Shown here: one piece after another, positions 40,759 through 49,571 of the stretch
Layout of the letters: every line of letters starts with the position of its first letter
Numbering within the stretch: the stretch's first letter is position 1
Assembly: GCA_038322815.1 (NCBI GenBank)
Contig: JBBQGG010000004.1
Coordinates: 1-64,000, forward strand
Origin: PALSA-1296 sp038322815
Lineage (GTDB): Bacteria > Bacteroidota > Ignavibacteria > Palsa-1295
DNA: 64,000 nt
Reading direction: 5' to 3'
The notes under the pieces: generated by a model
Database searches by the model: none
What the model was told of the DNA's origin: nothing
The model's input: only the letters and a program-made list of their open reading frames with translations
Position numbers and translations under genes: made by a program

Positions 40759-41106
40759 TCAGTTTCTCAAAGAATCGACCTTGAAAAGAATATCGTATTG
40801 TTTATTTACTTGGTTGTACCCTGCTTCTTCTTCTTCTTCATCGGCAACGTTCACAACTTCCGTTCCGAGACTTGGCAATGTGTCGGAGGAAACAATAAGA
40901 TGCTGATCCTGCTTATTTTTTAGAAAAATATTTTTCTCTAATTGAAAGACGGTGCGCCCATCAGGAAGAGTTTTTGTATGAAGCAAAAGCTCGACTGCAT
41001 TTTCCTTGAATACTTGCGGCGGCTTATTTTGATTAGGATCTTCTTTTTTTGCGCAGCCTGAAAATATTGCAGCGAAAAAAAATGATAGGAGTATAAAAGT
41101 TTTCAT
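40759..41106 (-). CDS. Small exported lipoprotein
   Basis: 115 residues. MKTFILLSFFFAAIFSGC forms a lipoprotein signal with Cys18. The mature part is polar and acidic (ADEEEEEAG) with no known domain. Adjacent without a gap to the Gly-rich lipoprotein gene, all with the YgiC-like enzyme gene in one transcript. Function unknown. Confidence 0.65.
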   Translation of the reverse strand: MKTFILLSFFFAAIFSGCAKKEDPNQNKPPQVFKENAVELLLHTKTLPDGRTVFQLEKNIFLKNKQDQHLIVSSDTLPSLGTEVVNVADEEEEEAGYNQVNKQYDILFKVDSLRN

Positions 41107-41144
41107 TTCAATGAAAGTGTGAACAAAATGTTTTAGTATGTAGC

Positions 41145-44042
41145 TTACTTCAATTCATCTCTTTTCTGAACTAAATATTTATACTCCGGCGGCAACTGAT
41201 CTTCAGGAACGCCGAGCATCTTGATCGCTTCGTCATATTTTGCTGCGGCACTAGCTTTATTACCTGACCGCACAAGTTTCAAAGCCTGAGCTTCTGCCGT
41301 TTTGACTCCGAATGTTCTCGTGTCGTTAGTCGCTTTAGCCAGTAGAGAATAAAGACTGATGGCTTCATCATATCTTCCGATGATAATATCAAGACCTGCG
41401 CGCATAAATTGCAATTGTAAATGAGTGCGTTCTTGGGCTTCACTGCCTCCGGCAGTATATTTACTGTCGCGCTCATCAAGATTTTTCATTGCAAAATTTG
41501 CATACCGTATTGCCTTTACCGAGTCACCGCACTTCATGAAATCTTCAGCAACGATATCGAAAAGGATGTCGTCAGTATTCACGATCTCCGGCGGCAGCAG
41601 ATTATCCATTCTATTGAGTGCATGCAATGCTTCCGCTTTATCCCCTTTCTGAAGTTCGAATGTTACGAGCTTTAAGAAAGCCAGATAATAACTTTGCGAA
41701 TACGCCCCATCGAGATAACTATGATGCGCTTTCGGATCGTTATATGTCCGGATCAGCATTCCTTTATGCGGCTCCTGATACGGTGTTGAGGGCGGATTAT
41801 AAAAATACTGCTTCAAGCGATCTTCAAATACCGGACCGCCGTAATCGGAGCGGTACTCCGGATGAGGGTCAGGTGTAACTCGTAATGCCATGCCTTCGGA
41901 GACAAGATATGGATCAAGACCTGAGCGATAATTATCCGGAACTGAGGTTGAAAAATAGATCGGCCTGTCATTAATATTATTTTTCAAAATATCGACGATA
42001 AGCTGATCGCTGACTGTGAAAATATAATTCTTCCCGTCACCGAATGTGCCGGTTTGATTCCAGTTCAGAGTTGCAGCACCTCGACTTGAATCTCCGGTTA
42101 TATAGCGCACTGCATCGGCGCTGATCGGCACGGTCTGATTCTTTGGTGTACCTTGATCGTAATGTGGTGCAAGGGGTGAATCCTGCGATAATTGCAATGA
42201 TGCATCGGTAAATGAAGTGAGCGCAATTTTCTTTGCACCCCATGGTGATTGATTTTTTAACGCATCGATATACCATCCGATATTCGAAAGGGAAAGCTGA
42301 ACAATACGCACATCACGCCGGATAGAATACACATCCTGCAAACACCAGAGAGGAAAGGTATCATTATCGCCGAAGGTAAAGAGAATCGCATCTTTCTCGC
42401 AGCTTTGCAAAATATTATATCCGTAATCGAACGGAATATAATTTCCCTGCCTCGAATACTCTGCCCATTTCGAACTCTGCTCGAAACTCTTGCCCATAGC
42501 AAGCCCTGCAAGCCCAACGCATTGGTTCAGAGGTACAAGAACAAGCGCTGCAAGAAATACTGCGCCAAGCATTGCCGTATTTCCTTCGCCTGTTGCCACG
42601 AGAATTGTTTTAGGGTTTTCCTCATCTGCACCCGATTTTTTCTTTGCGCGAAGAATTTCCATCACACCCGTTGCGCCGATGCCTATCCACATTGCATAGA
42701 CATAGAATGCTCCCACATAAAAATAATCGCGTTCGCGCGGCTGCGGATCTTGTTGATTCTGATACCATGCCGTCAACCATCCCAGCATAATAAATGCTGC
42801 AAGAAGCGTTAGTGCTCGTTTTTTATCTCGTCTGAAATGCCAATAACATCCGAAAAGCCCGAGTAGAAATGGAATCCCAAAAGTTTTTGACCAATCAACT
42901 CCCGCATCTTGCTTATCATTTTCACGACCGATGAAATTCCATTCGAGATAGCGGTTATACATGTGGTCAGTCTGGTAGCGCCAGAAGAAATCCAGATCAC
43001 TTGTATAATTCGTCCAGGTCGCACCTGCTTTTTGTCCTTCATCGTTCACAGCTCTGCGTGGAAATGGCGGGCGGTAGCCGTATTGATCACGGTTGATAAA
43101 ACTCGTCAGGCGCGCAAGGGTCTTCGGTGCATTTTCATTCATCGGCGGATTCTGGTTTGCCCGTACGACCATCATTAAGTATGTTGAATATCCGATGAAT
43201 AAAAGGATACAAGCCCAGAAGCTGAGATTCAGAAGAGGTTTTTTCTTTTTCTGCGAATACCAGATTCCATAGATCGAGCCGCCAAGAAGGGCGATGGCAA
43301 TAATTTTGCCAAATCCATCAGATCCAAGCCATTCGATGATCTGCGAAAGTACGATCTTATAAGCAATAAAAAATGCTGCAATTGATGCAGCAACCATGCC
43401 AAGCCAGGAAGCCGTCGTAACCTGAAAGCGTCTTCTATAATAGATCAGCATGAAGCACGGAAAGATCGTGATCAGCGCAAGTTGATGGACACCCATTGAT
43501 AGCCCGATAACGTATGCCACAAGCAGCAGATATTTTTCCGAATGCTCTTCATCTGCATGATCGTACCAGATGAACATCAGCCATGGAATCAGCGCAATAA
43601 AAAAAGTGCCAAAGGAATAGACTTCGCATTCCAGCGCATTGAACCAGAAGCTATCGGTGAAGCAATATGCAAGTGCGCCGATGAGTGCGCCGCCAAAATG
43701 CGTGAGGATATCAGCCGTGGATTTCGGTTCGCCGCGCCAAAGTTTGATGATGCGCACAAGCGTTAAATAAAGCAGAGTCACCGTTCCGGCAGAGGCAAGG
43801 ACGGCAAAAAGATTGTAGCGGGCAACGGGATCAGCCATAGTCGGCAAAATCATCGCTATGCGCCCGACGATAGTCCATAACGGCGAACCAGGTGGATGCG
43901 GAATTTGCATTGCCCATGCAGCCGCGGCGAATTCCCCGCAATCCCAAAAAGGAATCGTCGGCTGCATCGTAATAAAGAAAGTCAGAAAGGCTACGAGAAA
44001 GGCGAAGCCTGCAAAAAGATAATGGGTTCGTTTCAGATTCAT
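41145..44042 (-). CDS. DUF2723 membrane protein with TPR tail (paralog)
   Basis: 965 residues from the ATG at 44042 (MNLKRTHYLFAGFAFLVAFLTFF); a longer frame runs into a palindromic repeat and was rejected. It matches the gene at 34938-38108 nearly block for block: PTIPFWDCGEFAAAA, IPHPPGSPLWTIVGRI, NQQDPQPRERDYFYVGAFYVYAMWIG, and a CEKDAILFTFGDNDTFPLWCLQ soluble block. Two DUF2723 proteins per genome are normal in this group; their division of work is unknown. Confidence 0.9.
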   Translation of the reverse strand: MNLKRTHYLFAGFAFLVAFLTFFITMQPTIPFWDCGEFAAAAWAMQIPHPPGSPLWTIVGRIAMILPTMADPVARYNLFAVLASAGTVTLLYLTLVRIIKLWRGEPKSTADILTHFGGALIGALAYCFTDSFWFNALECEVYSFGTFFIALIPWLMFIWYDHADEEHSEKYLLLVAYVIGLSMGVHQLALITIFPCFMLIYYRRRFQVTTASWLGMVAASIAAFFIAYKIVLSQIIEWLGSDGFGKIIAIALLGGSIYGIWYSQKKKKPLLNLSFWACILLFIGYSTYLMMVVRANQNPPMNENAPKTLARLTSFINRDQYGYRPPFPRRAVNDEGQKAGATWTNYTSDLDFFWRYQTDHMYNRYLEWNFIGRENDKQDAGVDWSKTFGIPFLLGLFGCYWHFRRDKKRALTLLAAFIMLGWLTAWYQNQQDPQPRERDYFYVGAFYVYAMWIGIGATGVMEILRAKKKSGADEENPKTILVATGEGNTAMLGAVFLAALVLVPLNQCVGLAGLAMGKSFEQSSKWAEYSRQGNYIPFDYGYNILQSCEKDAILFTFGDNDTFPLWCLQDVYSIRRDVRIVQLSLSNIGWYIDALKNQSPWGAKKIALTSFTDASLQLSQDSPLAPHYDQGTPKNQTVPISADAVRYITGDSSRGAATLNWNQTGTFGDGKNYIFTVSDQLIVDILKNNINDRPIYFSTSVPDNYRSGLDPYLVSEGMALRVTPDPHPEYRSDYGGPVFEDRLKQYFYNPPSTPYQEPHKGMLIRTYNDPKAHHSYLDGAYSQSYYLAFLKLVTFELQKGDKAEALHALNRMDNLLPPEIVNTDDILFDIVAEDFMKCGDSVKAIRYANFAMKNLDERDSKYTAGGSEAQERTHLQLQFMRAGLDIIIGRYDEAISLYSLLAKATNDTRTFGVKTAEAQALKLVRSGNKASAAAKYDEAIKMLGVPEDQLPPEYKYLVQKRDELK

Positions 44043-44128
44043 TAATATAGATGAATTTAGAACTTCAAAAATACGATGAAGAGTCGAGGAGGTTACAGAA
44101 AAGGGGTTTGTGGAAGAACTGCCAACGG

Positions 44129-44285
44129 TGTCATTTCGAACGGACTCTGACACGCCCGAAGGGAGTGGCAGAGGTAGAGAGAAATCTATAAATAAAAATA
44201 ATACCATACTTCCGTGAAGAAATAATAAGGATTTTATCTTTACTAAAGATTTCTTACTCCGGCTACGCCTCCGTTCGAAATGACA
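44129..44285. repeat. GTCATTTCGAACGG palindromic element
   Basis: Ends TGTCATTTCGAACGGA and TCCGTTCGAAATGACA are perfect 16-base inverted repeats, 157 bases apart outer to outer. It is related to the CCGAAC element at 21781-21935. It sits between the divergent DUF2723 and marR genes. Confidence 0.8.
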
Positions 44286-44332
44286 TATTCGGAATTTTCG
44301 CATTATACGTAACAACATCTAATGTTTATACG

Positions 44333-44340
44333 TATATTTG
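44333..44340 (+). promoter_or_regulatory. Bacteroidota-type -7 box next to the marR start
   Basis: TATATTTG ends four bases before the marR ATG at 44345. With a start site some 5-7 bases past the box, the mRNA would have no leader. Consistent with weak use of Shine-Dalgarno signals in this group. Confidence 0.45.
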
Positions 44341-44344
44341 AATT

Positions 44345-44794
44345 ATGGAAATCGGCAAAGAAATAAAACAGAGCAAATTCAGCAGTGAGTTTCAGAAGCT
44401 CATGATCAATCTTGGCTTCACTGCAAGCTGGGCGGAACGTATTACGTCGTCCAAGCTGAAAAGCTTTAAGCTGACACCACAGCAATTTAACATTCTGCGG
44501 ATTCTGCGCGGACAGCACGGCAATCCGGCAACAATAAATTTGCTGACGGAGCGGATGATCGATAAAAGCTCGAATGCTTCGAGGCTTGTCGATAAGCTTA
44601 TCGCAAAAGATCTCGTCAGCCGCCGAGAATGTCCTTCAGATAGAAGGCAAGTCGATGTTTCTATCACAAAGAAAGGGCTTGATCTTCTTGCAAAGATCGA
44701 TAAAGAGCAGGAAGAATGGGTAAAAGAATTCAAAGGACTTTCCGTTGCCGAGGCAAAAGAGCTGAACAAATTGCTCGATAAATTGCGGGGATGA
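44345..44794 (+). CDS. MarR-family regulator
   Basis: 149 residues. Winged-helix MarR fold: FKLTPQQFNILRILRGQHG, LLTERMIDKSSNASRLVDKLIAKDLVSRRE and the wing SDRRQVDVSITKKG. These dimeric repressors often respond to small phenolic or toxic compounds. The broken DoxX gene just downstream could have been its target, as DoxX-type oxidoreductase genes often follow marR. Confidence 0.9.
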   Translation: MEIGKEIKQSKFSSEFQKLMINLGFTASWAERITSSKLKSFKLTPQQFNILRILRGQHGNPATINLLTERMIDKSSNASRLVDKLIAKDLVSRRECPSDRRQVDVSITKKGLDLLAKIDKEQEEWVKEFKGLSVAEAKELNKLLDKLRG

Positions 44795-44866
44795 TTTTTT
44801 ATGTATAGGCGCAGTTGCAATTTTTGCATCTGCATGAATTAACCATATTATATAGGAGAGCTACGT

Positions 44867-45131
44867 ATGAAACTATTGACAACAACGATTGCGCGTATTA
44901 TTTTTGCAATTCCATTTGCAATATTTGGTATAATGCATTTGACCAATGCCGATAAAATGGCAGGATATGTTCCTATTCCCGGCGGAGCGTTCTGGGTTTC
45001 ATCCGCTTGTTATGCCATGGATTACACCCGAAGCATCTACGACTGACCAAATAATTGAGCAAGGAAGTAAATGCCCGTCAGGTGCGCTTACCTACTTTAT
45101 GAATAGCGAAAAACCGGAAGAACAACGGTAG
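44867..45131 (+). pseudogene. DoxX-type gene joined by deletion to a Fer4_19 remnant
   Basis: ATG at 44867 (AGGAG at 44855-44859) encodes MKLLTTTIARIIFAIPFAIFG then IMHLTNADKMAGYVPIPGGAFWV, the start of a DoxX-family membrane protein. It then leaves the family and stops at 45046. In another frame, about 45004-45131, the coding text changes to MPWITPEAS...CPSGALTYFMN, the end of a divergent 4Fe-4S mono-cluster (PF06902) protein. The two pieces look like neighbours fused by a deletion near 44999. Confidence 0.65.
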
Positions 45132-45246
45132 CCGCAGACTTTAGCCTGCGCTCCCAAAATAAAGTTGAAGCAATGCCGTATGGCACACGTGAACTGTCGA
45201 TGATGGATGATGAATAGGTGAAGAAAGCAGTTCACGCTTCTAAAGG

Positions 45247-45274
45247 CGGTGCGGAGCGATCCGCACCGTTTTTA
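45247..45274 (+). terminator. Rho-independent terminator
   Basis: CGGTGCGGA (45247-45255) pairs with TCCGCACCG (45260-45268) over a GCGA loop, followed by TTTTTAATTTTT. It would stop plus-strand transcription from marR just before the convergent hemW gene (ends at 45272). Confidence 0.8.
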
Positions 45275-46420
45275 ATTTTTATTCATTAACCGTAATACCA
45301 CGGCATCACAGAACCGATAACCTTTTTTGCTCAGGCGTAAATAATTACCGGCATACTCAACCATGCCCTCCTCTATTAACATCGGAAGTTCTTTATGAGT
45401 GAGAAGGTCTTCACCGAATACTTTTTTGAATGAGGGAAGATCGATACCTGTTGCTCGAAGCTGGACGAAGAGAATTTCCGTTCTTCTTTTTTCGATAGAA
45501 AGTTTTTCGGAATTAATACGTGGCAGTTTTTCTTCGACGATCATTGCTCCATACTGATCAAGCGATGAGATATTCCATGCACGCATCCCTCCAAGGAATT
45601 CATGCGCCGAAGGACCGAAGGACACGTAATCTTTATTGCCATCCCAATACACAAGATTATGATGCGCTCGTTTTTCGTGACTCATTGCATAATTGGAAAT
45701 CTCGTATTGCTCATATCCAGCTTCAGCAAGCCTTGTCTGAACCATCTCGAATAATTCTGCCGCTTCTTCCTGCTGCATTTCGCCAACTTGACCGAGCTTT
45801 ACCAATCTATTGAGCGGTGTTCCCTCTTCGACGGTGAGATTATAGGCACTTATATGATCAGTGTCAAGAGCGAGCGCTTCATCAATCGAGTATGAAAGCT
45901 TTTCTTTCGTCTGATTCGGTAATGCAAACATTAGATCAAGGCTGACATTTTCGAATCCTGCTTGCCGTGCAAGCTTGATCGCAACCCGCGCTTCATCGGC
46001 ATTATGAATGCGCGATAGCCATTTCAATTCATCTTCATTAAAAGATTGAACTCCAAAGCTGAGGCGGTTCACGCCAAGTTTTTTATAAGCCGAAAGTTTT
46101 TCTAATGTAACTGTTCCGGGATTACATTCAAGAGTAAATTCAAGATCCTCAGCAATAACAAAATATTTTTTTATCTGTACGATGATGGAGGATAATTCTT
46201 TTGGAGAGAGCAATGAAGGCGTGCCCCCTCCAAAGAAAATAGTTTTAAGATTGCGACCTTCGAGTTCAGGATGTACCTTTATTTTCAGATCGACCTCTTT
46301 ATTGAGTAAGTCGACAAATTTACTTTGCGAGCTTCTGTCCTCAATAGAATAGAAATCACAATAGACACATTTTGTATCACAGAACGGAATGTGGAAATAT
46401 GCGGATAAATCTGAATTCAT
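45272..46420 (-). CDS. hemW: Radical SAM heme chaperone HemW
   Basis: 382 residues. Radical SAM Cys14, Cys18, Cys21 (FCDTKCVYC), FFGGGTPSLL, ECNPGTVT, GVNRLSFGVQSF, and a C-terminal helical domain (RTEILFVQLRATGIDLPSF) as in HemW. HemW was long named as a coproporphyrinogen oxidase but binds and inserts heme; the HemN-type extra N-terminal residues are absent. It is downstream of lepB and lepA on the same strand, a grouping also seen in Firmicutes (lepA-hemW). Confidence 0.9.
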   Translation of the reverse strand: MNSDLSAYFHIPFCDTKCVYCDFYSIEDRSSQSKFVDLLNKEVDLKIKVHPELEGRNLKTIFFGGGTPSLLSPKELSSIIVQIKKYFVIAEDLEFTLECNPGTVTLEKLSAYKKLGVNRLSFGVQSFNEDELKWLSRIHNADEARVAIKLARQAGFENVSLDLMFALPNQTKEKLSYSIDEALALDTDHISAYNLTVEEGTPLNRLVKLGQVGEMQQEEAAELFEMVQTRLAEAGYEQYEISNYAMSHEKRAHHNLVYWDGNKDYVSFGPSAHEFLGGMRAWNISSLDQYGAMIVEEKLPRINSEKLSIEKRRTEILFVQLRATGIDLPSFKKVFGEDLLTHKELPMLIEEGMVEYAGNYLRLSKKGYRFCDAVVLRLMNKN

Positions 46421-46429
46421 AATTCTAAG

Positions 46430-46492
46430 CAGTGGAGCGGACCCTTAGTCCGCCAGCAAAGAAGACGAGCGAACTAAGAGTCCGCCCCACTG
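46430..46492. repeat. GTGGGGCGGACT-type palindrome
   Basis: CAGTGGAGCGGAC and AGTCCGCCCCACTG face each other around CAGCAAAGAAGACG. It fills the hemW-lepB gap. A further short palindrome of comparable size (GTGGGAC...CCTACCCAC) occurs at 61558-61583. Confidence 0.65.
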
Positions 46493-46496
46493 AAGT

Positions 46497-47462
46497 TTAG
46501 TGAACTCCGTTAAGAATTCTTCCCCACCGGATATTAAATTTTTGGATTTCATCGGGGTCACCTTCGCCGGGTGAGTATGGCGGATTGAACATTGACCAGT
46601 AAATAAAGAGCGCATTGCCGACAACATTATCAACAGGAGCAAAACCCCAATACCGTGAATCGAGTGAGTTATCACGGTTATCGCCCATCATCCAAAGATA
46701 ATCGCGTTCAATGGTATAACTTTTCACCGGTTTTTCATCAATGAGAAATGTTCCATTTTCTCCAAGGCGAATCGCATGTCCTTCGCGCTGAATGATCACA
46801 GCCCAAGCATCATAGGTTTGTGCATCAAGATTAATAACATCGCCTTTTTTTGGAATGCGGATCGGTCCGTAATTATCGCGATTCCATCCGTTATTCCCTC
46901 TTGGGAAAAGATTACCTCCGGGCTCTACCATTCCCTTGCGCATCGTATCGTTGCTTGCTATCATGTTCTCCGGATTTTTCATCGGTGTACTGTTTACATA
47001 TACCTGCTTATTCCGGACTTCGATCGTATCTCCGGGAATGCCAATACAACGCTTAATATAATTTACATTTTTCTCAGGAGTCGTGAAAGTCACTTGATCA
47101 CGGTTGCCGGGAAATTCAAATACGACAACGTCGCCGCGGCTGACGTGGAATGTATTAACTCCGATATGCGGTATTTCAATATTTGTAAAAGGCAGATATT
47201 TCGGTGTCTTAAAACTATAGGCAAGTTTATTAACGAAAAGATAATCGCCGACAAGAAGTGAGTTTTTCATCGAACCTGTTGGAATGCGAAAGGCTTCGAC
47301 GAAGAACGAGCGAATACCAATGGCGATAAGTGCTGCAATAAGTATCGATCTCCAGAATCCGTCTTTTTTCTTTATCGGTTTCTTCGTTTTAGATATAGAT
47401 ACGCTTCCACCATCTTTACGAATTTCCTCTAACGTTCTTGTTCTCGACTCGTTTTTTGCCAT
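46497..47462 (-). CDS. lepB: Signal peptidase I
   Basis: 321 residues. One N-terminal membrane segment (residues 38-50), catalytic Ser64 (IPTGSMKNSLLVGD) and Lys137 (NYIKRCIGIPGD), and the box MMGDNRDNSLDSRYWGFAP. It cleaves signal peptides of exported proteins. It has an insert region around residues 150-200 as in many Bacteroidota enzymes. Operon order lepA-lepB is the classic one. Confidence 0.95.
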   Translation of the reverse strand: MAKNESRTRTLEEIRKDGGSVSISKTKKPIKKKDGFWRSILIAALIAIGIRSFFVEAFRIPTGSMKNSLLVGDYLFVNKLAYSFKTPKYLPFTNIEIPHIGVNTFHVSRGDVVVFEFPGNRDQVTFTTPEKNVNYIKRCIGIPGDTIEVRNKQVYVNSTPMKNPENMIASNDTMRKGMVEPGGNLFPRGNNGWNRDNYGPIRIPKKGDVINLDAQTYDAWAVIIQREGHAIRLGENGTFLIDEKPVKSYTIERDYLWMMGDNRDNSLDSRYWGFAPVDNVVGNALFIYWSMFNPPYSPGEGDPDEIQKFNIRWGRILNGVH

Positions 47463-47487
47463 AAGTATTTGTTACTTGTTTTTAGAG

Positions 47488-47608
47488 TGTCATTGCGAGG
47501 AGTCCGCCTGCGGACGACGAAGCAATCTCCTAAATCGTGGTAGAGCTTAACATGCTACAATCTATTAGGGGATTGCTTCGCCGGGTTAAAGCCCTTCTCG
47601 CAATGACA
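47488..47608. repeat. GTCATTGCGAGG palindromic element
   Basis: TGTCATTGCGAGGAG... and CTTCTCGCAATGACA enclose GACGAAGCAATCTCC and GGATTGCTTCG. It occupies the lepB-lepA gap. Confidence 0.8.
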
Positions 47609-47615
47609 CCAAATT

Positions 47616-49418
47616 CTAATCTGAAATTTGTAAAATCGCAAGGAAAGCTTCCTGAGGCACTTCGATTCTTCCGACTTGCTTCATACGCTTCTTGCCTTCT
47701 TTCTGTTTCTCCAGAAGTTTTCTCTTGCGCGATATATCACCGCCATAACATTTCGCCGTTACGTCTTTGCGAAGTGCCTTCACGCTTTCACGTGCAATGA
47801 TCTTTGCACCGATAGCAGCTTGGATCGCAACTTCGAACATATGACGTGGGATCAGCTCACGAAGTTTCGTGCATAATTTTTTGCCCCATTCAAATGCCTT
47901 GTCTCTGTGAACTATTGTGCTGAATGCATCAACCGGATCACCATTGAGCAATATATCAAGTTTTACAAGATCGGACTGGCGATACTCTAAAAATTCATAA
48001 TCAAGCGAAGCATAGCCGCGCGAAATTGATTTTAGCTTATCGTAAAAATCAAAAATAATTTCTGATAATGGGAATTCATACTGAATATCAGCACGTGTTG
48101 CATCGAGATAGGTTGTCGTTTTATAGACGGCGCGGCGCTCAGTTGCAAGTTTCATTATCGCTCCGACATATTCACTCGGCACGATGATCTGCGCTTTGAC
48201 AAACGGTTCTTCTATATATTCTATATGTCCGGGAGGAGGCATTGCAGATGGATTATCAACGTTGATGATCTCATTCGATGTCGTCATCACTTTATACTCT
48301 ACATTCGGAACAGTGGTGACAAGGCTCTGATTAAACTCGCGCTCCAATCTCTCCTGAATGATTTCCATGTGGAGCAATCCGAGAAAGCCGCAGCGAAATC
48401 CAAAGCCAAGAGCAACGGAGGTTTCCGGTTCGAATTGAAGTGACGAATCATTAAGGGTAAGCTTATCCAATGAATCGCGAAGCTCAGTATATGCTTCGGC
48501 ATTCTGCGGATAAAGTCCGGCAAAAACCATCGGCTTCGATTCTTTGAAACCGGATATCGCCTCAGGCGCCGGATTGCGGAATGAAGTGATCGTATCACCA
48601 ACTCGCGTTTCTTTGACATTCTTTACTCCGGCAATTAAGTAACCTACATCTCCGGCTGAAAGAGATTTTTTCTGCTCTCTGCCAAGACGTAATGTTCCAA
48701 CTTCTTCCACGCGATATTTCATGCGGCTGTGCATGAACATGATCTCATCGCCTTCGGAAATCGTGCCATCGAAGACGCGCATATAGACAATAGACCCACG
48801 ATAGGAATCGAAGAGAGAATCGAAGATCAGGCAGCGAAGTGTACCGGCAGGATCGCCTTGCGGAGCCGGAATCCGTTTATGGATTTCTTCTAAAATTCCT
48901 GCAATGCCGATTCCGGCTTTTGCGCTGGCAAGCAAGATGTCTTCTTTCTTGCAGCCGATTAGTTCGATGATCTGATTCGAAACTTCATCGATCATCGCCG
49001 ATTGCAGATCTACTTTATTTAGAACCGGAATGATCTCAAGACCTGCATCAATAGCAAGATAGAGATTCGTGATCGTCTGGGCCTCGACACCTTGCGTAGC
49101 ATCGACTACGAGAATCGCTCCTTCGCAAGCAGCAAGCGATCGGGAAACTTCATAAGTAAAATCAACGTGCCCGGGAGTATCGACCATGTTATATGTGTAC
49201 TCTTTACCATTGAGAGCTTTATACTTCATCATGATGGCATGAAGCTTGATCGTAATGCCGCGCTCCTGCTCGAGATCCATATCGTCTAAGACCTGGTTAT
49301 ATTCCATCTCGCGCGCTGCTATGGTATGCGTTTCAAGCAGCATCTTATCGGCAAGTGTGGACTTCCCGTGATCAATATGCGCGATAATGCAAAAATTCCT
49401 TATATGGTCGAGCGTCAT
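47616..49418 (-). CDS. lepA: Elongation factor 4
   Basis: 600 residues. GTPase motifs IAHIDHGKSTLADK (G1), RGITI (G2), DTPGHVDF (G3), NKVD (G4) and SAKAGIG (G5); then the EF-G-like domains and the LepA-specific C-terminus (GDISRKRKLLEKQKEGKKRMKQVG). LepA back-translocates or aids ribosome assembly under stress. First gene of lepA-lepB-hemW. Confidence 0.97.
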   Translation of the reverse strand: MTLDHIRNFCIIAHIDHGKSTLADKMLLETHTIAAREMEYNQVLDDMDLEQERGITIKLHAIMMKYKALNGKEYTYNMVDTPGHVDFTYEVSRSLAACEGAILVVDATQGVEAQTITNLYLAIDAGLEIIPVLNKVDLQSAMIDEVSNQIIELIGCKKEDILLASAKAGIGIAGILEEIHKRIPAPQGDPAGTLRCLIFDSLFDSYRGSIVYMRVFDGTISEGDEIMFMHSRMKYRVEEVGTLRLGREQKKSLSAGDVGYLIAGVKNVKETRVGDTITSFRNPAPEAISGFKESKPMVFAGLYPQNAEAYTELRDSLDKLTLNDSSLQFEPETSVALGFGFRCGFLGLLHMEIIQERLEREFNQSLVTTVPNVEYKVMTTSNEIINVDNPSAMPPPGHIEYIEEPFVKAQIIVPSEYVGAIMKLATERRAVYKTTTYLDATRADIQYEFPLSEIIFDFYDKLKSISRGYASLDYEFLEYRQSDLVKLDILLNGDPVDAFSTIVHRDKAFEWGKKLCTKLRELIPRHMFEVAIQAAIGAKIIARESVKALRKDVTAKCYGGDISRKRKLLEKQKEGKKRMKQVGRIEVPQEAFLAILQISD

Positions 49419-49430
49419 GAGTTAATCTTA

Positions 49431-49490
49431 AGTCGTTAGTCTTTTGTCGTTAGCGGAAATAGATGAACTAACGGGCAACGACTGAAATTT
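49431..49490. repeat. Heptamer palindrome upstream of lepA
   Basis: AAGTCGTTAGTCTTTTGTCG (7-bp steps TTAGTCT, TTTGTCG, TTAGCGG) then an inverse arm CTAACGG, GCAACGA, CTGAAAT. Same TTAGC(A/G)GAA core as 23677-23756. Confidence 0.65.
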
Positions 49491-49571
49491 TAGTTAGCGA
49501 GGTTAAACACGCAGGAAGGGGAAAATGCTCCGAAGGAAGGGGAAGTTAAAGAGTGAGTAGGCGAGGACAGA

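Noticed and set aside
44946..45131. Stand-alone 61-residue ferredoxin-like gene
   Set aside because: Its N-terminal half is the DoxX region in the wrong frame; only the last 40 or so codons match PF06902, so it is called a remnant.
47616..49418. lepA-lepB-hemW as an unusual cluster
   Set aside because: Adjacent lepA-lepB and lepA-hemW are common in bacteria; nothing novel.
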